Position numbers and translations under genes: made by a program
Shown: positions 8,676 through 18,934 of the stretch, one piece after another
Layout: every line of letters starts with the position of its first letter
Position numbering within the stretch: the stretch's first letter is position 1
Notes under the pieces: model-generated
The model's input: only the letters and a program-made list of their open reading frames with translations
What the model was told of the DNA's origin: nothing
Database searches by the model: none
Assembly (NCBI GenBank): GCA_904395785.1
Contig: CAJFOG010000107.1
Span: 1 to 32,608, forward strand
Direction: 5' to 3'
Length of the DNA stretch: 32,608 bases
Source of the DNA: an uncultured Eubacterium sp.
GTDB taxonomy: Bacteria; Bacillota_I; Bacilli_A; Erysipelotrichales; Erysipelotrichaceae

Positions 8676-9236
8676 ATGAAGAATGATAGAAAGTTATGTA
8701 ATTATCATATGTTTGGATTAATTGTAATTTGGATGATGTATGCAGCTTGTGCATGGAATTTAAATAGTGCAGAGCTTTATTTTAGAATTGTTTTAGTTCT
8801 TGTATTATGTATGTTATGGTATCGAACGCACAAAATTTATAAGCGTATAGGAGATATTTCAAATAAATATGTGGAAAAGATGGATGTGTATACGTTAATA
8901 AATCCTTTTATACTTGCGATGATTTTTAGTTTATATATTCTTATGATGCAGTATGTAACTGATGATGGGCTGGTAGTATTTGCATATGGAGTATCCATGG
9001 CTTCGTTTATATTACTGCGTTTTCCACTCGCCATTGATAAAAATAAAGTATGTATAAATGGAAGGTGGTATATGAGTAATGATATAAAAAGTGTACATGT
9101 ATATAAACAATCTAAATGTACATATAAGGTAGTATTTTATACTAGAAATCGTGTGAAACAAATAATTGTAAATAGTGAGTTTTTAGAGGAGCTAATTCTT
9201 TTTACTAAACAAGAAGGTATAGAGTTATTTTTATAA
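8676..9236 (+). CDS. Small multi-pass membrane protein of unknown function
   Basis: ATG 8676 lies just after the DUF951 stop (8672-8674); several hydrophobic segments. The track start 8643 lies inside the DUF951 gene. Confidence 0.65.
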   Translation: MKNDRKLCNYHMFGLIVIWMMYAACAWNLNSAELYFRIVLVLVLCMLWYRTHKIYKRIGDISNKYVEKMDVYTLINPFILAMIFSLYILMMQYVTDDGLVVFAYGVSMASFILLRFPLAIDKNKVCINGRWYMSNDIKSVHVYKQSKCTYKVVFYTRNRVKQIIVNSEFLEELILFTKQEGIELFL

Positions 9237-9244
9237 AATGATAC

Positions 9245-9273
9245 TTGATTATATAAGTAAAAAAAGATAGAAT
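9245..9273 (+). promoter_or_regulatory. Candidate promoter of ychF
   Basis: TTGATT 9245-9250, 17-bp spacer, TAGAAT 9268-9273. Confidence 0.55.
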
Positions 9274-9295
9274 GTTTAAGTTGAGAGGTGATATT

Positions 9296-10399
9296 ATGGC
9301 ATTAACGGCAGGTATTGTTGGGCTTCCAAATGTAGGGAAATCAACATTATTTAATGCGATTACAAAAAGTCAGGTAGAAGCGGCGAATTACCCGTTTGCG
9401 ACAATTCAACCAAACGTTGGTGTAGTAGAAGTACCTGATGCTAGATTAGATCGTTTAAGTGAGATTTTTCAAACGAAAAAAACATTATATACGACTTTTG
9501 AATTTACAGATATAGCAGGTCTTGTGAAAGGAGCTAGTAAAGGAGAAGGTCTTGGGAATCAATTTTTAAGTAATATTCGATTAACAGATGCAATTTGTCA
9601 TGTTGTACGTTGTTTTGATGATGGAGATATTACGCATGTGGAAGGTAGTGTAGATCCTATTCGTGATATTGAAATTATTAATTTAGAGCTAATTATGGCT
9701 GATTTACAAAGTGTGGAAAACCGTCTTTCTAAAGTGGAAAGAAAAGCAATGACGAATAAAGATAAAGATGCATTAGCTGAAGTAGCTGTATTAAAAAGAC
9801 TACAAGAAACATTAGAATCAGGTCAACCTGTAAGAAGTTTAGAACTTACAAAAGAAGAACTAGTTATTTTAAAAGCTTTTAACTTTTTAACATTAAAACC
9901 AATGATATATATTGCGAATATGTCTGATGAAGATATTGCAGATCCTCAATCTAATCCTTATTTTGTGAAAGTTAGTGAGTATGCGGCTTCACAAAATAAT
10001 CAGGTAGTACCTGTATGTGCGAAGATTGAAGAAGAATTATCAGGTTTAGATAAAGAAGAAAAAATCGAATTCTTAAATGAATTAGGTATTCCTGAAAGTG
10101 GTTTAGATAAAGTAATTAAGGCAGCATATCATATATTAGATTTATGTACATTTATGACAGCTGGACAAGTAGAGTGTCGTGCATGGACATTTAAAAAAGG
10201 GATGTTAGCTCCACAATGTGCTGGTGTTATCCATACAGACTTTGAGAAAGGGTTCATACGAGCTGAATGTTATAAGTTTGAAGATATTGATGCCTTAGGT
10301 AGTGAACAAGCTGTAAAAGAGGCTGGAAAGCTTCGTTTAGAAGGTAAAGAGTACGTTGTACAAGATGGAGATGTACTGCATTTTAGATTTAATGTATGA
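9296..10399 (+). CDS. ychF: Redox-regulated ATPase YchF (OLA1 family)
   Basis: [63 protein letters not shown]-terminal TGS-like region; start ATG 9296 after GAGAGGTGA. Confidence 0.95.
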   Translation: MALTAGIVGLPNVGKSTLFNAITKSQVEAANYPFATIQPNVGVVEVPDARLDRLSEIFQTKKTLYTTFEFTDIAGLVKGASKGEGLGNQFLSNIRLTDAICHVVRCFDDGDITHVEGSVDPIRDIEIINLELIMADLQSVENRLSKVERKAMTNKDKDALAEVAVLKRLQETLESGQPVRSLELTKEELVILKAFNFLTLKPMIYIANMSDEDIADPQSNPYFVKVSEYAASQNNQVVPVCAKIEEELSGLDKEEKIEFLNELGIPESGLDKVIKAAYHILDLCTFMTAGQVECRAWTFKKGMLAPQCAGVIHTDFEKGFIRAECYKFEDIDALGSEQAVKEAGKLRLEGKEYVVQDGDVLHFRFNV

Positions 10400-10469
10400 C
10401 ATATAGTTAGTTATTCTTTATGAAGATATGTCAAATACATAATATTTATAATTGTTTTCATGTATTAGT

Positions 10470-10592
10470 TTAGCTGTTTTTTTACGTAAGTATCATAAGC
10501 ATATTTAGTTTGTTTACCCTTATTAGATATTATGATATATGGTATTTGTTTAAGATTGATGTTGTTGTGAGAAAATAGTTAAATAAGATGAA
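10470..10592 (-). pseudogene. Possible C-terminal remnant of a decayed gene (speculative)
   Basis: About 40-codon open stretch with no start, translating to FILFNYFSHNNINLKQIPYIIISNKGKQTKYAYDTYVKKQLN*; composition looks protein-like. Confidence 0.2.
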
Positions 10593-10672
10593 TTAAACTC
10601 TATAAAATATATGACATGGTTAAGTATCATAGTATATATTGTTATATAAGTGAAATATGAATTTATATCATA

Positions 10673-10699
10673 AAAAAACGAGCAATCTGCTCGTTTTTT
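10673..10699. terminator. Bidirectional-type intrinsic terminator for the patatin gene
   Basis: AAAAAACGAGCA-ATC-TGCTCGTTTTTT. Confidence 0.8.
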
Positions 10700-10705
10700 A
10701 GCTAT

Positions 10706-11554
10706 TTATTTCTTAATAAATTTCAATAAATCTTCATAACATGCTTTCGCATCTTCATAGCCTTGCATATATAATTTGTGTAAGTTGTCTGGATTTTTTT
10801 CTAATCTTGAGATTTCTACTGGATATTTTGGTTGAATGATAAAAGTATTTCCTTTTTTCTTCATACAAGATAATTCATCTAATGTACGATTATAATGAAT
10901 ATGTCTTTGTTCAATAGCTTTTATAAATTGTGGATATTTACGATAAACTTTACGTATTAGCGGAAGTAAATTATTTTTTCCTTTACGATATGATTTACAT
11001 TGTGTAAGAACAACAATATTTTTAGTATAACCCATTTTTTGAAATTGGTGAATGGGTATAGAATCACTAACACCACCATCCAAATATTTTTTACCGTTTA
11101 AATGCACGATTTTTGATAATAAAGGTAATGAAGCAGATGCACGAACATATTGTACATCTTGTTTCATATTTATACAGTGAATGTACTCAGCTTTCCCTGT
11201 TTCTACATTTGTACAAACAGCATATAAAGGAATGTTTGCTTTATGAAATGTATCATAATCATATACATCTAATTCATCGGGGATTTTACGATAAATAAAG
11301 TCAGAGCCAAAATAATCTCCAGTTTTTAATAAAGAGAGAAGCCCCATATATTCTTTATTTTTTAAATAGGCAGTATTAATACGATATGCTCTACCTCTTT
11401 GTTTAGATACATAACTACACGCATGCCCAGCACCTGCACTTACACCAATTACACCATCAGGATATATATTATGATCCATAAAAAAATCAAGTACACCAGC
11501 TGTATAAACCCCTCTCATACCGCCTCCTTCAAGGACCAATCCTAATTTTTTCAT
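10706..11554 (-). CDS. Patatin-like phospholipase family protein
   Basis: LVLEGGGMRGVYTAGVLD oxyanion loop, GVSAG nucleophile elbow, YLDGGVSDSIP catalytic Asp. Confidence 0.9.
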   Translation of the reverse strand: MKKLGLVLEGGGMRGVYTAGVLDFFMDHNIYPDGVIGVSAGAGHACSYVSKQRGRAYRINTAYLKNKEYMGLLSLLKTGDYFGSDFIYRKIPDELDVYDYDTFHKANIPLYAVCTNVETGKAEYIHCINMKQDVQYVRASASLPLLSKIVHLNGKKYLDGGVSDSIPIHQFQKMGYTKNIVVLTQCKSYRKGKNNLLPLIRKVYRKYPQFIKAIEQRHIHYNRTLDELSCMKKKGNTFIIQPKYPVEISRLEKNPDNLHKLYMQGYEDAKACYEDLLKFIKK

Positions 11555-11635
11555 ATACTCACTTCCTTTTGTAGTTATTATAACACGAAATAATAGAATT
11601 AGATGAAAAAATAACTACATCTTGTTAAAAAAAAT

Positions 11636-11664
11636 TTGAAAATCAAAAAATAAAGTGTTAGAAT
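11636..11664 (+). promoter_or_regulatory. Candidate promoter of the c-di-AMP receptor gene
   Basis: TTGAAA 11636-11641, 17-bp spacer, TAGAAT 11659-11664. Confidence 0.5.
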
Positions 11665-11695
11665 ATAAATATAAAAACAGGAAGGAGAATGACTT

Positions 11696-12019
11696 ATGAA
11701 ATTAATATTAGCGATTATGTCAAATGATGATAGTCCAGCTGTTTCAAGTGCGCTTACGAAAGAAAATTATCAAGTTACAAGATTAGCAACAACTGGAGGA
11801 TTTTTAAGAGCAGGGAATACAACATTATTAGTTGGTACAGATGATGAAAAGGTTGATCGAGCAATTGAAGTAATTGGTGAATATAGTAGAAAACGTACAG
11901 AGATTGTACCTAGTACAGCATCTTACGATATAGGAAGATATGCAAGTTTTCCAGTGGAAGTACAAGTAGGAGGAGCTACCATCTTTGTAGTAGATGTGGA
12001 AAAATTCGTTAAATTATAG
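11696..12019 (+). CDS. darA: Cyclic-di-AMP receptor, PII-like (DarA/PstA family)
   Basis: MKLILAIMSNDDSPAVSSALTKENYQVTRLATTGGFLRAGNTTLLVGTDDEKVD…VQVGGATIFVVDVEKF. Confidence 0.9.
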   Translation: MKLILAIMSNDDSPAVSSALTKENYQVTRLATTGGFLRAGNTTLLVGTDDEKVDRAIEVIGEYSRKRTEIVPSTASYDIGRYASFPVEVQVGGATIFVVDVEKFVKL

Positions 12020-12020
12020 T

Positions 12021-12048
12021 AAAAAGCCAGTTTCCATACTGGCTTTTT
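12021..12048. terminator. Bidirectional intrinsic terminator between convergent genes
   Basis: AAAAAGCCAGT…ACTGGCTTTTT. Confidence 0.85.
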
Positions 12049-12057
12049 ACATATAGA

Positions 12058-14238
12058 TTATTTTTGAAAACGTAAGTTTACTTTAAATAAGTCACCATCT
12101 GTTGTGATTGTAATGCTGCCTTTTTGAAGTTCTGTAAAGCTTTTTACAATCGCAAGTCCTAAACCACTACCTTCACTATTACGAGAATGATCTTCGCGAA
12201 CAAATCGTTCCATTAATTCTTCTGCAGAGTAAGTAATTTCTTCTTTAGAGATATTTTTCATAGATATTTCTAGTACAGATTGATAATTATGTATAGAAAT
12301 ATATACACGGGTATGTTCTAAAGCATATTTAGAAATGTTACTTAATAAGTTGTGGAAAATACGAAATGTTTTTTGTGGATCTAATGTCCATAAAATTTTA
12401 TTATCAGAAAACGTATTTCGAATTTCCAAACCGCGTTCTTTCATCATGGTATCACACTCTAATTGTACTTGTTTCATTAAAGCAACAATATCTAGTTCCA
12501 TATAATCTAATTGAATATTCCCACTATTTGCCTTACTAATATCAAATAAGTCTTCAATTAAGTGTTTTAATCGATTACTACTTGTTGTTAGAACATCTAA
12601 GTATTGTATTCTTTCTTCTTCAGATAGTTCATTTTTCTTTAATAAGTCGATATAACTAATAATTGATGTAAGAGGGGTTTTTAAGTCATGAGATACATTC
12701 GTAATTAATTCAGTTTTCATTTGTTGAGAGCGTCGTTCTTCTAAGATTGCGGTTTCTATTTGTTCATGAATTTTTAATAAATCTGATTTAATGGGTTCTA
12801 ATTCTCCGCAATGCATAGGAATTTCTGAAATAAAATCTTCCTTCACAATATGTTCAGTTAGTTGTTTGATTTTCATGATATTTACGTTTCGTTTTTTCTC
12901 TATAAAAGAGAAAATAAAGAACAAAGTGATACAGTAAAGAGGGAATATAATACATACAAAAAATGGAGGGGAAAAAATGAATATTCCAAAAGTAAACGTA
13001 TAAATAATTAAAAAACAAGCAGATATGAATACATATAATCCTATTTTTAATTTTTGATGATAGGAAAGATACGTTAAAATCTTATTATAATTTTTAATAT
13101 ATTTTACATATAAAGAATATATTAATGTATGCTTTATGAATGTTTTAAAACTGTGAATTTTTAATAAGTTGTGAGCTTTCCATCCAAGTAAATATACAAG
13201 GAGAAGATATAGGATAAATATAGAAATTTGAAATAAAGATGTAATGATAAATGGAATATATTCAGATAATGATAAATTCAAAAGATGATACACATTATCA
13301 ATAAAAGCTGCCGAAGTTTCACATGAAATCTTATATAAAATTAATAAAGAGATGAAATGTAGATCAATAGGGATTTTATAAGATAAAGTATCTAATCTTG
13401 TTTCTTTTGATGATTTATGGCGCTTCCATACTGCAAAAAGTAATAAGATGAATGTAAAAGAAAATATCATTTTAGAAATATTATTGTATAAAGTGTAGTA
13501 CGTGTTATCATCTACATAGAAATTACTATCGTAAGCATCACTTGGTTCATAAATACTTCCTTTGGTAACTTCAAAGATGATATCTAAATCTTGTAAATCG
13601 TTTAATTCATATATTGAATTTCCTATTGTTTCAAAAGCATAATCATTTAAACTTGTTTGTAAGCGATACTTTACCTCACTTGCAGGATATTTATCGGATG
13701 ATGAATTCCATTTTGTAATGACACCGTAATCATTTATATGAAATGCCATATACCATGTATTTTTTTTGTCAATTGTATCTGTATTTGTAATATAGTCTGC
13801 AATAGATTCATTATTTGTTAGTACAGCATTTGTTTTGGTGTTTTTTAAGTAGTAATGTATATTAGAATATAAATTTGCGTAGTTTAACTGTATATTTTCA
13901 ATATAATTATTAAAATATTGAACTTGATCCTCATTTAATTTTTCGTAGTTTTTTAATAATAATTCAGCATAGGATTTATCTTTGTATGTATCATCTTGTT
14001 TTATTAATTGACAGTATAATGGTAAGATAGAATTGGTTAGTTCTGATGGAAGTGTATAAGAATCTTTGTATAAATTTAATTGATTCATTTGATGTTGCGT
14101 AACTTGATAGCGATATAAGTAGTTGTTCTTGTCATTATAATAACTAAAAAAACAAGTACTAATTATGAGAATAACGATAAGAATAATTGTAATGCAAAGA
14201 TTTTGTTCGTTTTTAGTAAGCTTTTGTATTTTTGGCAT
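12058..14238 (-). CDS. Membrane sensor histidine kinase (VanS-like catalytic core)
   Basis: NVSHDLKTPLTSIISYIDLL (HisKA), FHNLLSNISKYALEHTRV, GSGLGLAIVKSFTELQKG (HATPase); N-terminal TM, long extracytoplasmic region, several central TM helices. Confidence 0.9.
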   Translation of the reverse strand: MPKIQKLTKNEQNLCITIILIVILIISTCFFSYYNDKNNYLYRYQVTQHQMNQLNLYKDSYTLPSELTNSILPLYCQLIKQDDTYKDKSYAELLLKNYEKLNEDQVQYFNNYIENIQLNYANLYSNIHYYLKNTKTNAVLTNNESIADYITNTDTIDKKNTWYMAFHINDYGVITKWNSSSDKYPASEVKYRLQTSLNDYAFETIGNSIYELNDLQDLDIIFEVTKGSIYEPSDAYDSNFYVDDNTYYTLYNNISKMIFSFTFILLLFAVWKRHKSSKETRLDTLSYKIPIDLHFISLLILYKISCETSAAFIDNVYHLLNLSLSEYIPFIITSLFQISIFILYLLLVYLLGWKAHNLLKIHSFKTFIKHTLIYSLYVKYIKNYNKILTYLSYHQKLKIGLYVFISACFLIIYTFTFGIFIFSPPFFVCIIFPLYCITLFFIFSFIEKKRNVNIMKIKQLTEHIVKEDFISEIPMHCGELEPIKSDLLKIHEQIETAILEERRSQQMKTELITNVSHDLKTPLTSIISYIDLLKKNELSEEERIQYLDVLTTSSNRLKHLIEDLFDISKANSGNIQLDYMELDIVALMKQVQLECDTMMKERGLEIRNTFSDNKILWTLDPQKTFRIFHNLLSNISKYALEHTRVYISIHNYQSVLEISMKNISKEEITYSAEELMERFVREDHSRNSEGSGLGLAIVKSFTELQKGSITITTDGDLFKVNLRFQK

Positions 14239-14249
14239 AAAAATCTCCT

Positions 14250-14951
14250 TTATTGTTTTTCAATTTTATATCCAACACCCCAGACTACTTTTATATATGT
14301 AGGCTTTTTTGGGTCAATTTCAATTTTTTCTCTTAGATTTCTTATATGAACCATAACAGTTTCTGTATTAATAGCTGCTTCTTTCCATACAATTTCATAA
14401 ATTTGTTCACTAGAAAAAACTCTTCCTGGATGCTCCATGAAAAGTTGTAGAATTTTAAATTCAATGGGAGTTAAACGTTTGTATTCACCATCTACATATA
14501 CTTCTTTTGTATCTTTATGCAGTTCAATACCTCCTATAATGTGTATTTCGTTTGATACAAGCTGATTTTTATGTAAAGTAGTATATCTAGTATAACGTCT
14601 TAATTGGGCGTTTACACGAGCTAATAACTCCATTGGAGTGAAAGGTTTTGTGATATAATCATCAGCACCAATATTTAAACCTGTAATCTTATCCATATCT
14701 TCCGATTTTGCAGATAAAAAGATAACAGGAAAATCATAAGTTTCTCTTAATTTCATTGTGAAGGTAATCCCATCCATTATAGGCATCATAATATCTACAA
14801 TGGCCAAGTGTATCTCATGTTGCGTTAATGCTTGTAATCCTAATTCTCCATGTATTGCCTTAATTGTATTGTATCCTTGATTTCGCAAGTAAATTTCTAT
14901 CGCACTTGCGATTGCGACTTCATCTTCGACAATTAAAATAGTATATGACAT
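14250..14951 (-). CDS. OmpR/VanR-family response regulator
   Basis: ILIVEDE, IVDIMMPIMDGI, FLSAKSEDMDKITGLNIGADDYITKPF, winged-helix C-terminus …VMVHIRNLREKIE…IKVVWGVGYKIE; 11 nt upstream of the kinase gene. Confidence 0.92.
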   Translation of the reverse strand: MSYTILIVEDEVAIASAIEIYLRNQGYNTIKAIHGELGLQALTQHEIHLAIVDIMMPIMDGITFTMKLRETYDFPVIFLSAKSEDMDKITGLNIGADDYITKPFTPMELLARVNAQLRRYTRYTTLHKNQLVSNEIHIIGGIELHKDTKEVYVDGEYKRLTPIEFKILQLFMEHPGRVFSSEQIYEIVWKEAAINTETVMVHIRNLREKIEIDPKKPTYIKVVWGVGYKIEKQ

Positions 14952-15064
14952 ATGTATCCCTCTTTTCTTTTCATATTATATAATAAAATTATCAATGCTC
15001 AAACAGAGTATACAAAAAAGAATTAAAAAAATAGGGGATATAAATATTAAGAAATTCTAAAGAA

Positions 15065-15086
15065 AAAAGAGGTAAGTACCTCTTTT
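15065..15086 (-). terminator. Second terminator of a tandem pair downstream of the NlpC/P60-like gene
   Basis: AAAAGAGGTA-AG-TACCTCTTTT. Confidence 0.6.
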
Positions 15087-15094
15087 GTTAGATA

Positions 15095-15123
15095 AAAACA
15101 GAAGATAAGATATCTTCTGTTTT
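15095..15123 (-). terminator. First terminator of a tandem pair downstream of the NlpC/P60-like gene
   Basis: AAAACAGAAGATA-AGA-TATCTTCTGTTTT. Confidence 0.75.
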
Positions 15124-15139
15124 ATTATGTATATTTGTA

Positions 15140-16402
15140 TTATTTTCCTACTCGAATAAATACTGGACCTGATCCTACATAAGCAGATGCAAGAACTGTT
15201 TGGTTACCTAACCATCCACCATGATATGCTTGTCCATTTCCAGCATATACAGCAATATGTGCCATTCCAGTACCACCATCAGCATAGTAGATTAAATCTC
15301 CTGGTTGTGCTTGAGAGGCAGATACAGTACTTCCTAATGATAAGTAATCTGCTGGCCATCCATGGAAATAAATTCCATTTGCAGCTAATGCGTTTGTAGC
15401 TAACATTGTACAGTCTTGGTTTACACCAATTTGTGCAGCAGCAGCAGCAGCAATACCATTACCACTTGCACTTGCAGATACTTTTCCGCTAGAACTTGAA
15501 GATGATCCAGTTGTATCATAAGCGGCAGTTGTAGTATCTTCTACTTTTGTAGCAATACCTTCTTCATCAAAATTATAACCTTTGTAATCTTCTGTATCAG
15601 TTACTGCTTGACCGATAGAGTTAAAGTAGTATTTATCACCATCTACGGTTTTCCATTCACTTGTAATTGCACGACCTTCAGAATCAAAATAATATTTTTC
15701 ACCATCAATTTTTTTCAATCCAGTCACCATGTAACCATCTTTATCAAAATAATATTTTTTATCATCGATTGTTTTTAATCCTTTAGTGATAAATCCTGTT
15801 GAAGAGTAATACTGTTTTTTGCCATTTTTGCTTACCCACCCAGTAGTGAAAGCACCATCTTTAGCAAAGTAATATTTCGTTCCATCGATTGTTATTTCAC
15901 CTGTTGCCAATTTACCATTTTCCATGAAGTAAACATCTTTTCCATCAACTTTTTTCCAACCTTTTTGGATAACTCCAGTTTCAGAAAAGTTATATGTACT
16001 TCCATCAATTTCATGAATACCAGTATAAGGAACACCGTATGTATCATAGTACATTGTGTTATCTTCCTGCCATCCAGTTAATAACTTACCAGATTTTTGG
16101 AATGTATATGTATGTCCATCAATTTCAACTTCACCATTTACTTTTAAACCTTTTTCATCAAAGTAGTAAGTGTCATTATCAATTGTTTTCCATCCAGTAA
16201 CTGGTTTTCCATTTTTGTCTAAGTAATAAGTACCTTCTTCTAAGAATAACCATTCTGTTTGTACTTTACCATCCACTTTGTATACACCATCATGCCAACC
16301 ATTTGCAGTTGTGGCTGCATATACAGTTGTCATAGCAGATGCACAAGTGGCGATACCTAAAATTATGGCAACGATTTTTGTGTTTTTCTCGATAAAATTC
16401 AT
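15140..16402 (-). CDS. Secreted cell-wall-binding-repeat protein with C-terminal NlpC/P60-like peptidase domain
   Basis: Signal peptide (IVAIILGIATCASAMTTVYAA), about ten ~20-aa repeats of the GWKTIDNDTYYFDEKG type, then IGVNQDCTMLATNALAA…AQPGDLIYYADGGTGMAHIAVYAGNG. Confidence 0.88.
   Translation of the reverse strand: MNFIEKNTKIVAIILGIATCASAMTTVYAATTANGWHDGVYKVDGKVQTEWLFLEEGTYYLDKNGKPVTGWKTIDNDTYYFDEKGLKVNGEVEIDGHTYTFQKSGKLLTGWQEDNTMYYDTYGVPYTGIHEIDGSTYNFSETGVIQKGWKKVDGKDVYFMENGKLATGEITIDGTKYYFAKDGAFTTGWVSKNGKKQYYSSTGFITKGLKTIDDKKYYFDKDGYMVTGLKKIDGEKYYFDSEGRAITSEWKTVDGDKYYFNSIGQAVTDTEDYKGYNFDEEGIATKVEDTTTAAYDTTGSSSSSSGKVSASASGNGIAAAAAAQIGVNQDCTMLATNALAANGIYFHGWPADYLSLGSTVSASQAQPGDLIYYADGGTGMAHIAVYAGNGQAYHGGWLGNQTVLASAYVGSGPVFIRVGK
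15590..16300 (-). repeat. Tandem cell-wall/choline-binding-type repeats encoded within the NlpC/P60-like gene
   Basis: Repeated G-x-YYFD-x-xGx(V/A)TG-style units across residues ~35-270. Confidence 0.75.
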
Positions 16403-16618
16403 CTAATCACCTCGACATCATCGACTACCATTGTAACAAAGACTATTCTTAAGTGCAACCTTTCGGAATCGAAAATCAGCATAATATCAGCATACTTTTC
16501 ATAAAGGAGGTTCAGAAAAGACGATAAATAAAGGCTAATCAGTACATTTTAAAATTTAGAAAAAATTTTGGATTTTTTTATATTTTCATAGATTTTTTGG
16601 TATATTTTTTAAAATATT

Positions 16619-18484
16619 TTATTTAAAAAACCAGTAGGTAGAACCATTATTATCTTCTGTTGCATGTATAGGATTTACTTTCTTTTCCACAAGATTATTA
16701 CTAAGCTGATACCAGGGTCCATTTTGCTGTGTATATAATGCATTAACAGTGTCTTTAAATATTTGTTTATCAATCGTGTAGTAGCGTTTATCAAGATCAC
16801 GATTATCATCAAAACCACACCAAATTCCTATAACATATTCAGGATTAAAAGCCATAACCCAAGAATCCCAATTACTTGTCCCTGATTTAGCAGCCATCAT
16901 GGTATTTGGTTCATATCCATACATACTTGGTATCGTAAAATTTTTATTTTTTATATCAAAAGGTGCACGCAACATTTGGTTTAATACTAAAGTTGTATCT
17001 CGATCTAATAATTGTTTATGATTGATTTGATGTACATAAAGTTCTTTATCTTCATTTGCTACACTCTGAATAAATGTTGGTTTTGCATATAAACCTTCTG
17101 AAGCGAATGTTGTGTAAATACTAGAAAGTTCTAATAAAGACATATTCACTGTTCCTAAAGCTTCACTTGCATTGGGAGTTGATTGTTCAATGTTAAATTT
17201 CAATAACATTTGATGTAATGTGTTAATTCCTAAAAATAAATGTGTTTTCACTGCATAAATATTATCACTTAATGCTAATGCATTGATCATAGAAATTTCA
17301 TCATTTGCATACAAGTCGGCATAATTTGATGGGGAATACTGTTCTGTATCAGAAATACGAAAGGTTGTTTTTTGTGATACAAATTGGGTAGCAGGAGTAA
17401 AGCCTTGTGTTAATGCACAATAGTATAGTAATGGTTTTATTGTACTGGCAACTTGTCGATTAGCGTATAAGGCTCGATTATATTGAGAGAGTGTATAATC
17501 TTTCCCACCAGCAATCGCAAGAATACCTGATGTAAAAGGTTGGGTAATCATTGCAGCAGTTTCTAATTCATTTGTAGTATCTTGTGTTAGATTTGTTTGT
17601 ATTGCATCATTTAATGCTTGTTGTGCTTTTTGGTCATAATATGTATAAACTTTTAATTCTTGATTTGAATCAATATTCATTTGTAATAATTCTTGTAGAA
17701 CTGCATCTATATAGTATTGTTGGATATCCTGTTGTTCACTTGTATCATGTGTATGGTATACAAGTTTTTCATTAATAGCTTGTTCATACGTTTTTTGATT
17801 AATCATGTCTTCTTTTAAAAATACATGCAATATAAGTTGTTGGCGCTGTGTTGCTTGTTCAGGATTGATAAATGGAGAATATAAAGAAGGACCATTAGGA
17901 ATACCAACTAACATAGCAACTTGAGAAACTGATAAATCTTGTAAATCTGTATCAAAGAAATAAGTAGCAGCTGCGGATATTCCATAAACACCATGACCAA
18001 AGTATAAGGTGTTTAAATAACCTTCTAAAATTTCTTGTTTACTATATTGCATTTCTAAACGAGCAGCATAACCTAATTCTTGTATCTTTCGTGAAATGGT
18101 TTGCTCATTTGTTAAGAATAAGTTTTTGGCATATTGTTGAGTTATGGTGGAACCACCTTGACGAACATTACCATGTAGCAAATTTGTCGCAAGTGCTTTT
18201 GTAATCCTAATTGGATCAATACCAGCATGGTAATAGAAACGTTTATCTTCTACTTTCACAAATGCATCTTGAATGAATGTAGGAATATCTTCAATAGCAG
18301 TCCAATGCATAGAACGTTTAAAATTTGTTTCATACATGACTTGCCCATCATAATCATAGATGGTAATATTATTGCGCTGTTTTTCTAATGATAGTTGGTC
18401 AAACAAAGCGTATGTATAAAGTAGGATGACACATGTGAGAAAGAAGAAAAAAATTCCTAAAAATAGTTTGAATACAAACTTCAT
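16619..18484 (-). CDS. Class A penicillin-binding protein (transglycosylase/transpeptidase)
   Basis: VEDKRFYYHAGID, GGSTITQQYAKNLFL (GT51); STIK, SDN and KSGTS transpeptidase motifs; start corrected to ATG at 18484 (MKFVFKLFLG) behind GAGGTGAAAAT. Confidence 0.92.
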   Translation of the reverse strand: MKFVFKLFLGIFFFFLTCVILLYTYALFDQLSLEKQRNNITIYDYDGQVMYETNFKRSMHWTAIEDIPTFIQDAFVKVEDKRFYYHAGIDPIRITKALATNLLHGNVRQGGSTITQQYAKNLFLTNEQTISRKIQELGYAARLEMQYSKQEILEGYLNTLYFGHGVYGISAAATYFFDTDLQDLSVSQVAMLVGIPNGPSLYSPFINPEQATQRQQLILHVFLKEDMINQKTYEQAINEKLVYHTHDTSEQQDIQQYYIDAVLQELLQMNIDSNQELKVYTYYDQKAQQALNDAIQTNLTQDTTNELETAAMITQPFTSGILAIAGGKDYTLSQYNRALYANRQVASTIKPLLYYCALTQGFTPATQFVSQKTTFRISDTEQYSPSNYADLYANDEISMINALALSDNIYAVKTHLFLGINTLHQMLLKFNIEQSTPNASEALGTVNMSLLELSSIYTTFASEGLYAKPTFIQSVANEDKELYVHQINHKQLLDRDTTLVLNQMLRAPFDIKNKNFTIPSMYGYEPNTMMAAKSGTSNWDSWVMAFNPEYVIGIWCGFDDNRDLDKRYYTIDKQIFKDTVNALYTQQNGPWYQLSNNLVEKKVNPIHATEDNNGSTYWFFK

Positions 18485-18884
18485 ATTTTCACCTCTATCA
18501 TGTAGTTTGAACATGAAAAAAGGTTTTAATCAAAAAAATGTAGAAATTCTTTTCTAAATGAAAATTGATAGTACAATAAGAATAACAGGAAAAGATATAT
18601 AAAATTATATTATAAAAGTAGAATATAACCAAAGTATAAAATATAGAAAAAATATAATTTATTTGAAAATAGAAATATTATGCTAAAAGATGTTTGACAT
18701 AATGCAAAAATTTATATGCTATATATAATATAAGGAAGAGTTTTTAAAAAAGTATTAAAAATACAATATTTATTTATTAAAAGAATATTCTAATTTTATA
18801 ATATTAAATGTGATTATTTTAATAAAAAACATCATGAATTTTATAGGAATGAAATGATGTTTCGTAAATTTGTGGAAAAAACTC

Positions 18885-18912
18885 TTGCAGGTTATATAAA
18901 TTCTGTTATAAT
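18885..18912 (+). promoter_or_regulatory. Candidate promoter of the DUF1934-argS-rpoE run
   Basis: TTGCAG 18885-18890, 16-bp spacer, TATAAT 18907-18912. Confidence 0.6.
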
Positions 18913-18934
18913 GCTCATGATAGTGGTGAAATAT

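Noticed and set aside
11113-11298. Plus-strand ORF antisense to the patatin gene (also 17584-17775 in the PBP gene)
   Set aside because: Antisense shadows without start signals.
15187-16200. Plus-strand ORFs 15187-15399 and 15994-16200
   Set aside because: Antisense to the repeat-containing NlpC/P60-like gene; His/Gln/Leu-rich composition is an artefact of the opposite strand.
15590-16300. Regular repeats that could suggest CRISPR or a microsatellite
   Set aside because: They are in-frame degenerate ~60-nt coding repeats of a wall-binding domain, with no conserved repeat/spacer pattern.
18515-18853. AT-rich 340-bp spacer with a TTGACA (18694-18699) followed by TATA-like runs
   Set aside because: Spacing to any -10-like hexamer is poor and no ORF or hairpin follows; extreme AT content makes chance matches likely.
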